From Streptomyces griseus subsp. griseus (GTDB lineage Bacteria; Actinomycetota; Actinomycetes; Streptomycetales; Streptomycetaceae): a DNA stretch of 64,000 bases. The stretch is taken from NCBI RefSeq assembly GCF_003610995.1, contig NZ_CP032543.1, forward strand, positions 4,836,001 to 4,900,000. The letters are read 5' to 3'. The number at the start of each line of letters is the position of its first letter. Positions within the stretch are counted from its first letter, which is position 1. Position numbers and translations under genes: made by a program. A model generated the notes under the pieces. The model worked only from the letters and a program-made list of their open reading frames with translations. It was not told the origin of the DNA and searched no databases. Below, piece by piece: positions 18,322-26,908 of the stretch.

Positions 18322-19941
18322 TCAGGCGGCCCCCGCGCCCCGCACCGCCCGGCCCGCCAGCACCGACGTACGCCGGCCGTCCTCGATGACGAACCGGCCG
18401 TCGATCAGCACGTGCGGGATGCCCACCGGCAGCGTGCGCGGCTCCCCGAACGTGGAGCCCGCCGCCACCGTCTCCGGGTCGAAGAGCACCAGGTCCGCGC
18501 GGTAGCCCTCGCGCACCAGGCCCCGGTCCGCCAGCCGCAGACGGGCGGCCGGGCGCGAGGTGAGGTGGGCCACGCACTCCTCCAGCGAGAGGACGCCCAA
18601 CTCCCTTGCGTACCGCCCCAGGTACTGCGGAAACGTGCCGTACGCCCGTGGATGCGGCTTGTCGCCCTGGAGGATGCCGTCGCTGCCGCCGGTGTGGACC
18701 GGGTGGCGCATGATCTGCCGGACGTTCTCCTCGTGGCCCACGTGCTGGAGGATCGTCGTCCCGAGCCGGTCCTCGGTGAGCAGCCGCCGGGCGGTCACCC
18801 AGGCCTCCTCGCCCAGGAGCCGGGCCGAGTCCGCCACCGTACGGCCCACATACTCAGCCAGGTGCGGTGCGCCGACGCCCGAGATCTCGATGGTGTCCCA
18901 CCCGATCGGCACCCCGTGGCAGCCGTCCGAGCCGAGCACCTCCAGGTGGTGCCGTATCTTCTCGGAGCTCGAAGGGTCCGCGAGCCGGGTGAGGACCGAC
19001 TCGGGCCCGCCCTCGCTCGCCCAGCTCGGCAGCATCGCCACGAGGGTGGTGCAGCCGGGGGTGTACGGGTAGGTGTCGAGGGAGATGTCGGCCCCGGCGG
19101 CCAGCGCATCGTCCAGCAGGGCCAGGAGGTCGGGTGCCCTGCCCTCGTTGACGCCGAAGTTCATGGTGGCGTGGGCGAGATGGAGGGCGCAGCCGGCGTT
19201 CCGGGTCAGCTGCACCATCTCCTCGTACGCCTCCAGTGCTCCCGCGCCGTAACTGCGGTGGTGCGGGCAGTAGTAGCCGCCGTGGCGGGCCACCACCCGG
19301 CAGAGTTCGGTGAGCTCGGCGTCGTCCGCGTACATCCCGGGGGTGTAGGTCAGGCCGGACGACATGCCCACCGCGCCCTCCCGCATCCCCTGGTCCACCA
19401 GCGCCTTCATCCGGGCCAGTTCGGCGTCGGTGGCGGGGCGGTCGTCCCAGCCCACGGCGTACATCCGGACCGTGCCCTGCGGGACCAGGTAGGCCGCGTT
19501 GACCGCGATGCCCTGGCCGCCGAAGTTGCGGTCCAGACGGTCCAGGTAGCCGCCGACCGTGCGCCAGTCGAAGTCGATGTCGGAGCCGTCGCCGTTCCAG
19601 CCGGTGATGGAGCGGCGGACCTCGGCGAGCGTGCGGTCGTCGGCCGGGGCGTACGACAGCCCGTCCTGGCCGAGCACTTCCAGCGTGACGCCCTGCGCCG
19701 CCTTCGCCGTGTGCTCCGGGTCGCGCAGCAGCGCCAGATCGCTGTGGGCGTGCATGTCGATGAAGCCGGGGGCCAGCGCGAGGCCGTCGGCGTCGACCGT
19801 GCGGGTGGCGGTGGGGCGGGGGCCGGGGGAGCCCTCGCGGTGGATCTCGGCGATCCGGCCGCCGTCGACCGCCACATCGGCGCGGTAGGAGGTCTCGCCG
19901 GTGCCGTCGACGACGAGCGCGTCACGCAGGACCAGGTCCAT
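18322..19941 (-). CDS. N-acyl-D-amino-acid deacylase (D-aminoacylase)
   Basis: 539 residues, amidohydrolase fold. The metal motif HAHSD (64-68) follows the conserved APGFIDM, with further metal/catalytic positions in GMSSGLTYTPGMYA, HHRSYG and HLAHA, and the late GGSDGILQGDKPHPRAYG block. It hydrolyses N-acyl-D-amino acids to free D-amino acids. The neighbouring PLP deaminase gene on the same strand ends 34 bases upstream, so the two are likely co-transcribed from the operator at 21.3 kb. The product would feed that deaminase. Confidence 0.9.
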   Translation of the reverse strand: MDLVLRDALVVDGTGETSYRADVAVDGGRIAEIHREGSPGPRPTATRTVDADGLALAPGFIDMHAHSDLALLRDPEHTAKAAQGVTLEVLGQDGLSYAPADDRTLAEVRRSITGWNGDGSDIDFDWRTVGGYLDRLDRNFGGQGIAVNAAYLVPQGTVRMYAVGWDDRPATDAELARMKALVDQGMREGAVGMSSGLTYTPGMYADDAELTELCRVVARHGGYYCPHHRSYGAGALEAYEEMVQLTRNAGCALHLAHATMNFGVNEGRAPDLLALLDDALAAGADISLDTYPYTPGCTTLVAMLPSWASEGGPESVLTRLADPSSSEKIRHHLEVLGSDGCHGVPIGWDTIEISGVGAPHLAEYVGRTVADSARLLGEEAWVTARRLLTEDRLGTTILQHVGHEENVRQIMRHPVHTGGSDGILQGDKPHPRAYGTFPQYLGRYARELGVLSLEECVAHLTSRPAARLRLADRGLVREGYRADLVLFDPETVAAGSTFGEPRTLPVGIPHVLIDGRFVIEDGRRTSVLAGRAVRGAGAA

Positions 19942-19974
19942 GGGTGGCCTTTCAGGGAGCGGGGACGGAACGGC

Positions 19975-21275
19975 TCAGAAGAACGTGCGGATGTAGTCGC
20001 TGACCGTGCCGTCCGCCTCGACCAGCGGGATCAGCTGCCACTTGTCGAAGCTGGTGCAGGGGTGCGAGAGGCCCATGCCGACCCAGTCACCGACCTCCAG
20101 CTCCGCCCCTTCCTCCGTACGGACCCAGGTGTGCTGGTCGGAGAGGCCGGTCACCGTGATCCCGGTGGCGGGGCGGACCGAGCCGTCCCGGGCCGAGCGG
20201 ACCACCTGCGCCTCGGGGAGGTCCAGGTCGTACGCCGCGTCCCGCTTGCCCGCGTTGAGGAAGGCCTGCTCACCGGTCGGGCGCGAGACGACCTGGGCCC
20301 AGAGTCGGAACGCGGGCTCCAACGTGCCTTCCTCGGGCACCCTGTTGAAGGGGGTGAGGTGCTTGTAGTGGCCGTCGTCGTGCGACACGTACGCGCCGGA
20401 TCGGAGCAACTTCAGTTCCGGGAGCGTGAGTTCGGGGATCTCGGCGAAGACGTCCGCCACCGCGTCGAACCAGGCGCTGCCGCCCGCGCTGATGACGATC
20501 TCCTCGGCGCCGGTGAACCGCCCGGCGCCGTCGAAGTCGGCCGCGAGCGCCACGAGCCGCCGCAGCCACGCCCGTACGCGCTCCGGATCGGCGTCCGGCA
20601 CCTCGCCCTCGTATCCGGCCACGCCCACCAGGCGCAGCGACCCGGCCGCCGCCACCGCGTCGGCCACCGCCGCGCAGTCGGCCTCGGTCCGGGCGCCGGT
20701 GCGCGCGCCCTCGCCCGCGCCGAGCTCCACGACCACGTCGAGGGGCGGGTGGCGCCCGCCGCGCTCAGGGCCGCCTCCATCAGCTCCACCCCGCGCACGG
20801 AGTCGACGTAGCAGATGAAGCGGAGCTCCGGGTCGGCGGTCATCTCACCGGCCAGCCAGCGCAGCGCGACCGGGTCGACCAGTTCGTTGGCGAGGAAGAT
20901 CCGGCCGATGCCGTACGCGCGGTAGACGCGGGCCTGGTGCGGCACGGCGGCCGTGATGCCCCAGGCGCCGCGCTTCAGCTGGTCCGCGAAGAGCTGCGGG
21001 GACATGGAGGTCTTGCCGTGCGGGGCGAAGGCGAGGCCGTGACGTTCGGCGTAGGTCTCCAGCAGGGCGAGGTTGTGTGCGACGGACTCGGCGGAGAGGG
21101 CGAGGACGGGGGTGGTGAACCCGCCGGTGAAGAGGTTGCGGCGCTCGGCGGCGAGGGCTTCGACGGTCAGGCCCTCGGCGTCGGGCGGGAGCGCCTTGAA
21201 GCGGTGGTCGACGCGTTCTTCGGCGAGGCCGGCGGCCAGCTGCTCGGCTCGGGAGGTGAGGCTTTCGGCTGCCAA
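19975..21275 (-). CDS. Amino-acid deaminase of the D-serine dehydratase-like / alanine-racemase-fold family (one-base frameshift)
   Basis: The start is chosen at TTG 21275 because GAGGAG lies 6 bases upstream. Two overlapping frames together give a full-length (~432 aa) protein: an alanine-racemase-like PLP barrel (PVLALSAESVAHNLALL, PLP lysine in FAPHGKTSMSPQLF) and a D-Ser-dehydratase C-domain (SAWFDAVADVFAEIPELTLPELKLLRSGAYVSHDDGHY; HPCTSFDKW). The break is at G4 (20742-20745). One more G gives ATRPLDVVVELG in frame, so this is either a sequencing undercall or a recent mutation. It probably turns D-serine/D-threonine into a keto acid plus ammonia. It is divergent from the kinase gene. Confidence 0.8.
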
Positions 21276-21295
21276 GGGAAGCTCCTCGAAGTACG

Positions 21296-21310
21296 TTGCA
21301 TCATATGCAA
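21296..21310. promoter_or_regulatory. Palindromic operator, probably for the IclR regulator
   Basis: TTGCATcatATGCAA has perfect 6-bp arms around 3 bases. It lies 21 bases upstream of the deaminase start and about 100 bases upstream of the divergent kinase/iclR/ridA unit. A related half-site (ATTGCGCATAT) is adjacent. Size and placement fit autoregulation by the IclR protein encoded downstream. Confidence 0.6.
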
Positions 21311-21408
21311 CACCCATTGCGCATATCGCTCAACGCTGTCTAACATCCGAGCCGATGCCCGGTCAATGGTGACCACCGGCCCGCACGCCGATCAGCGAGG
21401 AGCCTTCA

Positions 21409-22490
21409 GTGTCCGGACCCGCAGCAGGGACGGCCCGCGCCGACGCGACCACCGAGGTCGTCTGTCTCGGTGAGTCCATGGTGACGTTCCTGCCCTCGCA
21501 GCCCGGCCGCCTCGCCGATGTGCCGTCCTTCGGGCGGGGGATCGGCGGCGCCGAGTCCAACGTGGCCTGCGCGCTCGCCGCCGCCGGGCACCGGGCGGCG
21601 TGGGTGGGGCGGGTCGGGGCGGACGGCTTCGGCGACCACCTGGTCGAGACGATCGCGGGGTACGGGGTCGACACGTCGGCTGTGCGGCGCGATCCGCTGC
21701 GTCCGACGGGGATCTACTTCCGTACGGCGACGGATCGCGGGGCGGGGGCGCACGAGGTGGCGTACTACCGGGCGGGGTCGGCGGCGTCCGCGATGTCCCC
21801 GGCGAACGTGCCGTACGAGGAGGTGTTCGCGGGTCGTGTGCTGCATTTGTCCGGGATCACGGCGGCGTTGTCGGCGGACTGTCTGGAGCTGCTGCGGGAG
21901 CTGACGGCTCCGCGTCCGGGGCGGCCGCTGGTGTCGTTCGATGTGAACCATCGGCCGCACCTGTGGCGGGGCGCGGACGCGTCCGTGCTGCTGGAGCTGG
22001 CTCGCCGCTGCGACCTGGTGTTCGTGGGGAGGACGAGGCGGAGGAGGCATGGGGGATCGTGGGCGCGGAGGCGATCCGGGCGGCTCTGCCGGAGCCGGGC
22101 GTGGTGGTGGTGAAGCGGGGGAGCGCGGGCGCGACGGTGTTCTCGGGGCGCCGCCCCGGACCCCGCTCCTCGAACGCCGAAGGGGCTGAAACGGTCACCC
22201 CCGTCCCCGCCCTCCACGTGGACGTCGTCGCCGCCGTCGGGGCCGGGGACGCGTTCGCCGCCGGGTTCCTCTCCGCGACCCTGCGTGGGCTGCCGGTGCG
22301 GGACCGGGTTCGGCACGGGCATCTCATGGCCGCCGCCGTCCTCACCGTGCCCGGGGACCTCACCGAGCCGCCCGCCCGTGACCACGCCGACCGGCTGGTC
22401 GCCCTCGACGACGGTGCCTGGGGGAGACTTCGTCTCGGCCCCGGCTGGACCGCAGCCGACCGGGCCCCCGAGGAGGTACGTACGCCATGA
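21409..22490 (+). CDS. PfkB-family sugar kinase, KDG-kinase-like (one-base frameshift)
   Basis: GTG 21409 is preceded by GAGGAG at a 6-base distance. The first frame carries the ribokinase N-domain (VVCLGESMVTFLP, FGRGIGGAESNVACALAAAG, WVGRVGADGFGDHLVE). The second carries the C-domain with the anion-hole/catalytic motif VAAVGAGDAFAAGF. They join at G4 (22026-22029): a fifth G reads FVGEDEAEEAWGIVGAEAIR, which is family-like. Thus it is intact apart from one base. It is likely 2-dehydro-3-deoxygluconokinase or a related kinase. The next gene, iclR, overlaps its 3' end by 4 bases. Confidence 0.8.
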
Positions 22491-23245
22491 GCCAGACCGT
22501 CGACCGGGCGCTCAGCATCCTGCCGCTGCTCGCCCAGGGCCCCGCCGACCTCGGCCAGGTCGCCGAGCGGCTCGGCGTCCACAAGTCCACGGCGCTGCGC
22601 CTGCTGCGTACGCTCCACGAGCACGGGCTCGTCTACCGCCAGCAGGACCAGCGCTACCGCCTCGGCGCCCGGCTCTTCGCCCTCGCCCAGGAGGCCGTCG
22701 AGAACCTCGACGTACGCGAGATCGCCCACCCCCACCTGGTCGAACTCAACGACAAGTGCGGGCACACCGTGCACCTCGCGGTCTACGAGGAGCAGGAAGT
22801 CCTCTACATCGACAAGGTCGAGAGCCGCTACCCGGTCCGGATGTACTCGCGGATCGGCAAGCCCGTCGCGATCACCGTCGCGGCCGTGGCCAAGCTGCTG
22901 CTCGCCGACCTCACCGAGCCCGAGCGGCGCGCGATCGCCGAGAAGCTCGACTACCCCATGTACACGCCCCGTTCGACGCCCAGCGCGGCCGCCTTCCTCA
23001 AGGAGTTGGCCGTCGTGCGCGAACAGGGCTGGGCCACCGACCTCGGTGGCCACGAGGAGTCCATCAACTGCGTCGGCGCCCCCATCCGGGGCGCCGACGG
23101 ACGGGTCGTCGCGGCCATGTCGGTCTCCGCACCGAACGTGGTCGTCACGGCCGAGGAGCTCCTCACCCTGCTCCCGCTGGTCCGGCGCACCGCCGAGACG
23201 ATCAGCCGGGAGTTCTCCGGCAGCAACCGACCCAAGAAAGCCTGA
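22487..23245 (+). CDS. IclR family transcriptional regulator
   Basis: 252 residues. The N-terminal winged HTH (VDRALSILPLLAQGP, LGQVAERLGVHKSTALRLLRTLHEHGLV) is followed by the IclR effector domain (IAHPHLVELNDKCGHTVHLAVYEEQEVLYIDKVES, AVAKLLLADL, GHEESINCVGAPIRGADGRVVAAMSVS). The start overlaps the end of the kinase gene, indicating translational coupling. It probably controls the divergent deaminase/deacylase and kinase units through the 21296-21310 palindrome. The effector is unknown, perhaps a keto acid or sugar acid. Confidence 0.93.
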   Translation: MSQTVDRALSILPLLAQGPADLGQVAERLGVHKSTALRLLRTLHEHGLVYRQQDQRYRLGARLFALAQEAVENLDVREIAHPHLVELNDKCGHTVHLAVYEEQEVLYIDKVESRYPVRMYSRIGKPVAITVAAVAKLLLADLTEPERRAIAEKLDYPMYTPRSTPSAAAFLKELAVVREQGWATDLGGHEESINCVGAPIRGADGRVVAAMSVSAPNVVVTAEELLTLLPLVRRTAETISREFSGSNRPKKA

Positions 23246-23251
23246 TCAGCC

Positions 23252-23662
23252 ATGACCGAGAAGACCGCCCTCACCCCCTCCACCCACACCACTCCGCCCG
23301 CGAAGTTCTCGCACGGCGTGCGGAAGGGGAACATCCTCCAGGTCGCCGGCCAGGTCGGCTTCCTCCCGGCCGTCGAGGGACAGGCCCCGACCCCCGCCGG
23401 ACCCACCCTGCGCGAGCAGACCCTCCAGACCTTCGCCAACGTCAAGGCGATCCTGGAGGAGGGCGGCGCGAGCTGGGACGACGTGATGATGATGCGCGTC
23501 TACCTGACCGACGTGGACCACTTCGCGGAGATGAACGAGATCTACAACGCGTACTTCGCCGAGCAGAACCTCAAGGAGGCCCCCTCGGCCCGCACGACGG
23601 TCTACGTCGGCCTGCCCAAGGGCCTGTTGATCGAGATCGACGCCCTCGCGGTGCTCAGCTGA
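23252..23662 (+). CDS. RidA family protein (enamine/imine deaminase)
   Basis: 136 residues, starting six bases after the iclR stop. It has the YjgF/RidA chorismate-mutase-like fold motifs: GVRKGNILQVAGQVG, TLQTFANVKAILEEGGASWDDVMMMRVYLTD, and the substrate arginine in SARTTVYVGLPKGLLIEIDALAVL. RidA hydrolyses reactive 2-aminoacrylate or imines released by PLP dehydratases to keto acids. That makes chemical sense next to a serine-deaminase-like gene. It is co-transcribed with kinase and iclR. Confidence 0.92.
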   Translation: MTEKTALTPSTHTTPPAKFSHGVRKGNILQVAGQVGFLPAVEGQAPTPAGPTLREQTLQTFANVKAILEEGGASWDDVMMMRVYLTDVDHFAEMNEIYNAYFAEQNLKEAPSARTTVYVGLPKGLLIEIDALAVLS

Positions 23663-23890
23663 CGGTCCCGGCCCGGCCGGCCGACCCGGCTCCACCGGAC
23701 GCCAGGCCCCACTGATCCCTTTGCCGCACCCGCACCCGCGCCCGCACGCGCAGCTGCACTCGCGTCCGCGTCCGCACCTGCACTCGCGCCCGCAGAACCG
23801 CTTCAGCAAGCCGTACGGCGCGGCGTCCCGCTCTTCCGGGGCGCCGTGCCGCGCTCCCCCATACCCTCCTCCAGCACCACCGGAGTCCCC

Positions 23891-25366
23891 TTGTTTCTCG
23901 CCGCCACCCCACCGCCGGTCGAGACGCCACCGCACACCGGTGGCCTGCTCCTCCTGATCGACGGCACCGCCGGTCTGCTGACCGTCGCCGCCCTCGGTAT
24001 CGCGCTCCTCCTCTTCCTGATCATCAAGGTCAGGCTCCAGCCGTTCGTCGCCCTGCTCGCGGTCTCCATAGCCGTCGGCCTCGGTGCCGGGCTCTCGGTC
24101 ACCGAGCTCTTCGGCACGGTGCAGAAATCCGCCGCCGTCTCCGTCATCGAGTCCGGCATGGGCGGCATCCTCGGCCATGTCGCGATCATCATCGGGCTCG
24201 GTACGATGCTCGGCGCGATCCTCGAAGTCTCGGGCGGCGCCCAGGTGTTGAGCGCCCGCCTGCTGAACGCCTTCGGAGAGAAGCGCGCCCCCCTCGCCAT
24301 GGGGATGACGGGTCTCGTCTTCGGCATCCCGGTCTTCTTCGACGTCGGCATCTTCGTCCTCGCGCCGATCGTGTACGCCGCCGCGAAGCGCTCCGGAAAA
24401 TCGATCCTGCTCTATGCGATGCCGCTGCTGGCGGGGCTGTCGATGACCCACGCGTTCCTGCCCCCGCACCCCGGTCCGGTGGCCGCCGCCGGACTCTTCA
24501 ACGTGTCGCTCGGCTGGGTCATCCTGATGGGCGCCGTCGTCGGCATCCCGTCCGTCCTGGCCGCCTGGGCGTACTCCTCCTGGATCGGGAAGCGGATCTT
24601 CGTCGACGTACCGCAGGACATGGTGGAGGCCGCGGAGGAAGCCAAGGCCGCCGTAGCCGCCGAACAGCGCGCCGCCGGGGTCACCCCGCACGAGAAGCCG
24701 GTCCCGCTCCTGACGGTCCTGGCGATCATCGGCACCCCGCTGATCCTGATCCTCGCCGCGACGTTCTCCTCCATCGCGCTGAACCCTTCGACTCTCCGCT
24801 CGGTCGTGGAGTTCTTCGGCAACCCGTTCGTCGCCCTGACGATCGCGCTGTTCCTGGCGTACTACCTGCTCGGCATCCGCCGCGGCTGGTCCCGCAAGTC
24901 CCTGGAGTCCGTCTCCACGTCCTCGCTCAAGCCGATCGGCAACATCCTGCTGGTGGTCGGCGCGGGCGGCATCTTCGGCGCCGTACTCAAGGGCAGCGGC
25001 ATCGCGGACGCGCTGGCCGACACGTTCAACGACGTGGGCCTGCCGGTGATCCTGCTCGCCTGGCTGATCTCGGTCGTCCTGCGCGTCGCCCAGGGCTCGG
25101 CCACCGTCGCGATCGTCACCACGGCCGGGATCGTGGTCCCGCTGGTGGAGGGCCAGGACCTCTCCCAGGCCCACCTGGCGCTGATCATCATGGCCATCTC
25201 GGCCGGTTCGATCTTCGCCTCGCATGTGAACGACGGCGGCTTCTGGATGGTGTCGAAGTATTTCGGCATCTCGGAACGCGACACGTTGAAGTCCTGGACG
25301 GTGCTGGAGACCGTGCTGTCGGTGGCGGGCTTCGCGGTCGCGGCGCTGCTCAGCCTGGTGATCTAG
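23891..25366 (+). CDS. GntP-family gluconate:H+ symporter-like permease
   Basis: 491 residues from TTG 23891, chosen for the GGAG five bases upstream; GTG 23846 would add 15 low-complexity residues. It has about 12-14 membrane segments. GntP family blocks are VFGIPVFFDVGIFVLAPIVYAAAKRSGKS, THAFLPPHPGPVAAAG, GGIFGAVLKGSGIADAL, LRVAQGSATVAIVTTAGIV and SHVNDGGFWMVSKYF. GntP relatives import gluconate, other sugar acids or D-serine (DsdX). Next to D-amino-acid genes and a sugar-acid kinase, either substrate fits; DsdX-like D-serine uptake suits the deaminase best. Confidence 0.9.
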   Translation: MFLAATPPPVETPPHTGGLLLLIDGTAGLLTVAALGIALLLFLIIKVRLQPFVALLAVSIAVGLGAGLSVTELFGTVQKSAAVSVIESGMGGILGHVAIIIGLGTMLGAILEVSGGAQVLSARLLNAFGEKRAPLAMGMTGLVFGIPVFFDVGIFVLAPIVYAAAKRSGKSILLYAMPLLAGLSMTHAFLPPHPGPVAAAGLFNVSLGWVILMGAVVGIPSVLAAWAYSSWIGKRIFVDVPQDMVEAAEEAKAAVAAEQRAAGVTPHEKPVPLLTVLAIIGTPLILILAATFSSIALNPSTLRSVVEFFGNPFVALTIALFLAYYLLGIRRGWSRKSLESVSTSSLKPIGNILLVVGAGGIFGAVLKGSGIADALADTFNDVGLPVILLAWLISVVLRVAQGSATVAIVTTAGIVVPLVEGQDLSQAHLALIIMAISAGSIFASHVNDGGFWMVSKYFGISERDTLKSWTVLETVLSVAGFAVAALLSLVI

Positions 25367-25460
25367 GGCGGGCGGGCGGCGGGGGTCACGGCGGCCCCCG
25401 CCCACCCGACCCCCGCACGCCCCCTTGTGCCGGCCACCCGATTGCGCTTCCTTGATCGGC

Positions 25461-26762
25461 ATGTCGGAGACGAACGCAACCACAGAGACAGGGGAGCCGG
25501 CCTCCCGACCGCGTCAATCCAGCTGGAGGTACATCGGCCCCGGGATCGTCGTCGCGGCGACCGGCGTCGGGGCGGGTGATCTGGTCGCGACGCTCGTCGC
25601 GGGCAGCAAGTTCGGGTACACCCTGATGTGGGCGGCGGTGATCGGCTGCCTCGTCAAGATCTCGCTCGCCGAGGCGGCCGGGCGCTGGCACCTGGCGACC
25701 GGGCGCACGCTCTTCGACGGCTGGCGCAGCATCGGCGCGTGGACGACCGTCTACTTCGCGGTGTACGTCGTCATCTGGGGTTTCATCTACGGGGCGACGG
25801 CCATGTCCTCCAGCGCCCTGCCCATCGTGGCGCTCTTCCCGGACGGGCCGGGGCTGAAGTTCTGGGCGATCGTGACCGGGCTGGCCGGTCTGGCCTTCGT
25901 CTGGTTCAACCGGTACGCCGTCTTCGAGAAGGTCATGACGGTCCTGGTCGGGATCATGTTCGTGGTGGTCGTGTACGTGGCCGCCCGGGTGGTGCCCGAT
26001 GCGGGCGCCTCGTTCGCCGGGCTCGTCCCCGTACTGCCGGACGGTTCGCTGCTCTACACCCTCGGGCTGATCGGCGGCGTCGGCGGCACGATCACCATGG
26101 CGGCGTACGGCTACTGGGTCAACGCCAAGGGGTGGAGCAACTCCTCCTGGATGCAGGTGATGCGGCTGGACAACCGGGTCGCCTACATCACCACCGGGAT
26201 CTTCGTCGTGGCGATGCTGATCGTCGGCGCCGAGTTGCTGCACGCCTCGCAGATCGCCCTCACCTCGGGTGACCGGGGGCTGATCGACCTGGGGAAGGTG
26301 CTGGAGGACCGGTTCGGCGCGGGCACCGCGAAGCTGTTCCTGGTCGGCTTCTTCGCCACCTCGTTCTCCTCGCTGATCGGCGTCTGGCACGGGGTGAGCC
26401 TGATGTTCGCCGACTTCGTGGAGCGGTTCCGCGCCCCGGCGGAGGGCGAGAAGGAGCACGCCGGTCCTGCCGTCGTCGACCGGCAGCAGCGGTCGCTGCC
26501 GTTCCGGGCGTACCTGCTCTGGCTGACCTTCCCGCCGATGACCCTGCTCTGGCTGGACGAGCCCTTCGGCCTGGTCATCGCGTACGGGGTGCTCGGCGCG
26601 TTCTTCATGCCGTTCCTCGCCCTGACCCTGCTGTGGCTGCTCAACTCCTCCCGTACGCCGAGGGAGTGGCGCAACGGACCGCTCAGCAACGGGATGCTGG
26701 CCGTGGCCGGGCTGCTGTTCGTCGTGCTCTGCGTGCAGCAGGTGCGTGAACTGCCCTGGTGA
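25461..26762 (+). CDS. Nramp-fold membrane transporter lacking the canonical metal motifs
   Basis: 433 residues from ATG 25461, with about 11 membrane segments. The opening GPGIVVAATGVGAGD aligns with the Nramp TM1 block. However, the DPGN metal-binding motif is replaced by GAGD (37-40), and the TM6 segment (GGVGGTITMAAYGYW, about 205-219) lacks the MPH motif. A divalent-metal role for this member is therefore doubtful; the nearest description is Nramp-related transporter of unknown substrate. It has the same orientation as the gntP gene 94 bases upstream and may be part of the catabolic island. Confidence 0.8.
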   Translation: MSETNATTETGEPASRPRQSSWRYIGPGIVVAATGVGAGDLVATLVAGSKFGYTLMWAAVIGCLVKISLAEAAGRWHLATGRTLFDGWRSIGAWTTVYFAVYVVIWGFIYGATAMSSSALPIVALFPDGPGLKFWAIVTGLAGLAFVWFNRYAVFEKVMTVLVGIMFVVVVYVAARVVPDAGASFAGLVPVLPDGSLLYTLGLIGGVGGTITMAAYGYWVNAKGWSNSSWMQVMRLDNRVAYITTGIFVVAMLIVGAELLHASQIALTSGDRGLIDLGKVLEDRFGAGTAKLFLVGFFATSFSSLIGVWHGVSLMFADFVERFRAPAEGEKEHAGPAVVDRQQRSLPFRAYLLWLTFPPMTLLWLDEPFGLVIAYGVLGAFFMPFLALTLLWLLNSSRTPREWRNGPLSNGMLAVAGLLFVVLCVQQVRELPW

Positions 26763-26780
26763 TGCGGGGGACCTACGGAA

Positions 26781-26828
26781 ACCGGCTTACGGAATCCGAC
26801 TCTCTGAATCCGACTCTCTGAAGCCGGT
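26781..26828. repeat. Tandem 14-bp repeat inside an inverted repeat
   Basis: AATCCGACTCTCTG occurs twice in tandem (26793-26806, 26807-26820). The pair is flanked by ACCGGCTT (26781-26788) and AAGCCGGT (26821-26828), which can pair. It lies in the 3' region between the converging transporter and chitinase genes. Confidence 0.5.
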
Positions 26829-26854
26829 TTGCGGAAGCCGGCTCATGGAACGCC

Positions 26855-26884
26855 GCAGCGCCGCCGGGGGAGCGGCGGCGCTGC
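26855..26884. terminator. Bidirectional hairpin terminator
   Basis: Perfect 11-bp arms GCAGCGCCGCC (26855-26865) and GGCGGCGCTGC (26874-26884) with an 8-base loop, between the Nramp-like gene and the convergent chitinase gene. Confidence 0.75.
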
Positions 26885-26908
26885 AGGTTCCGGGGTGGTG
26901 CGGTGGTG

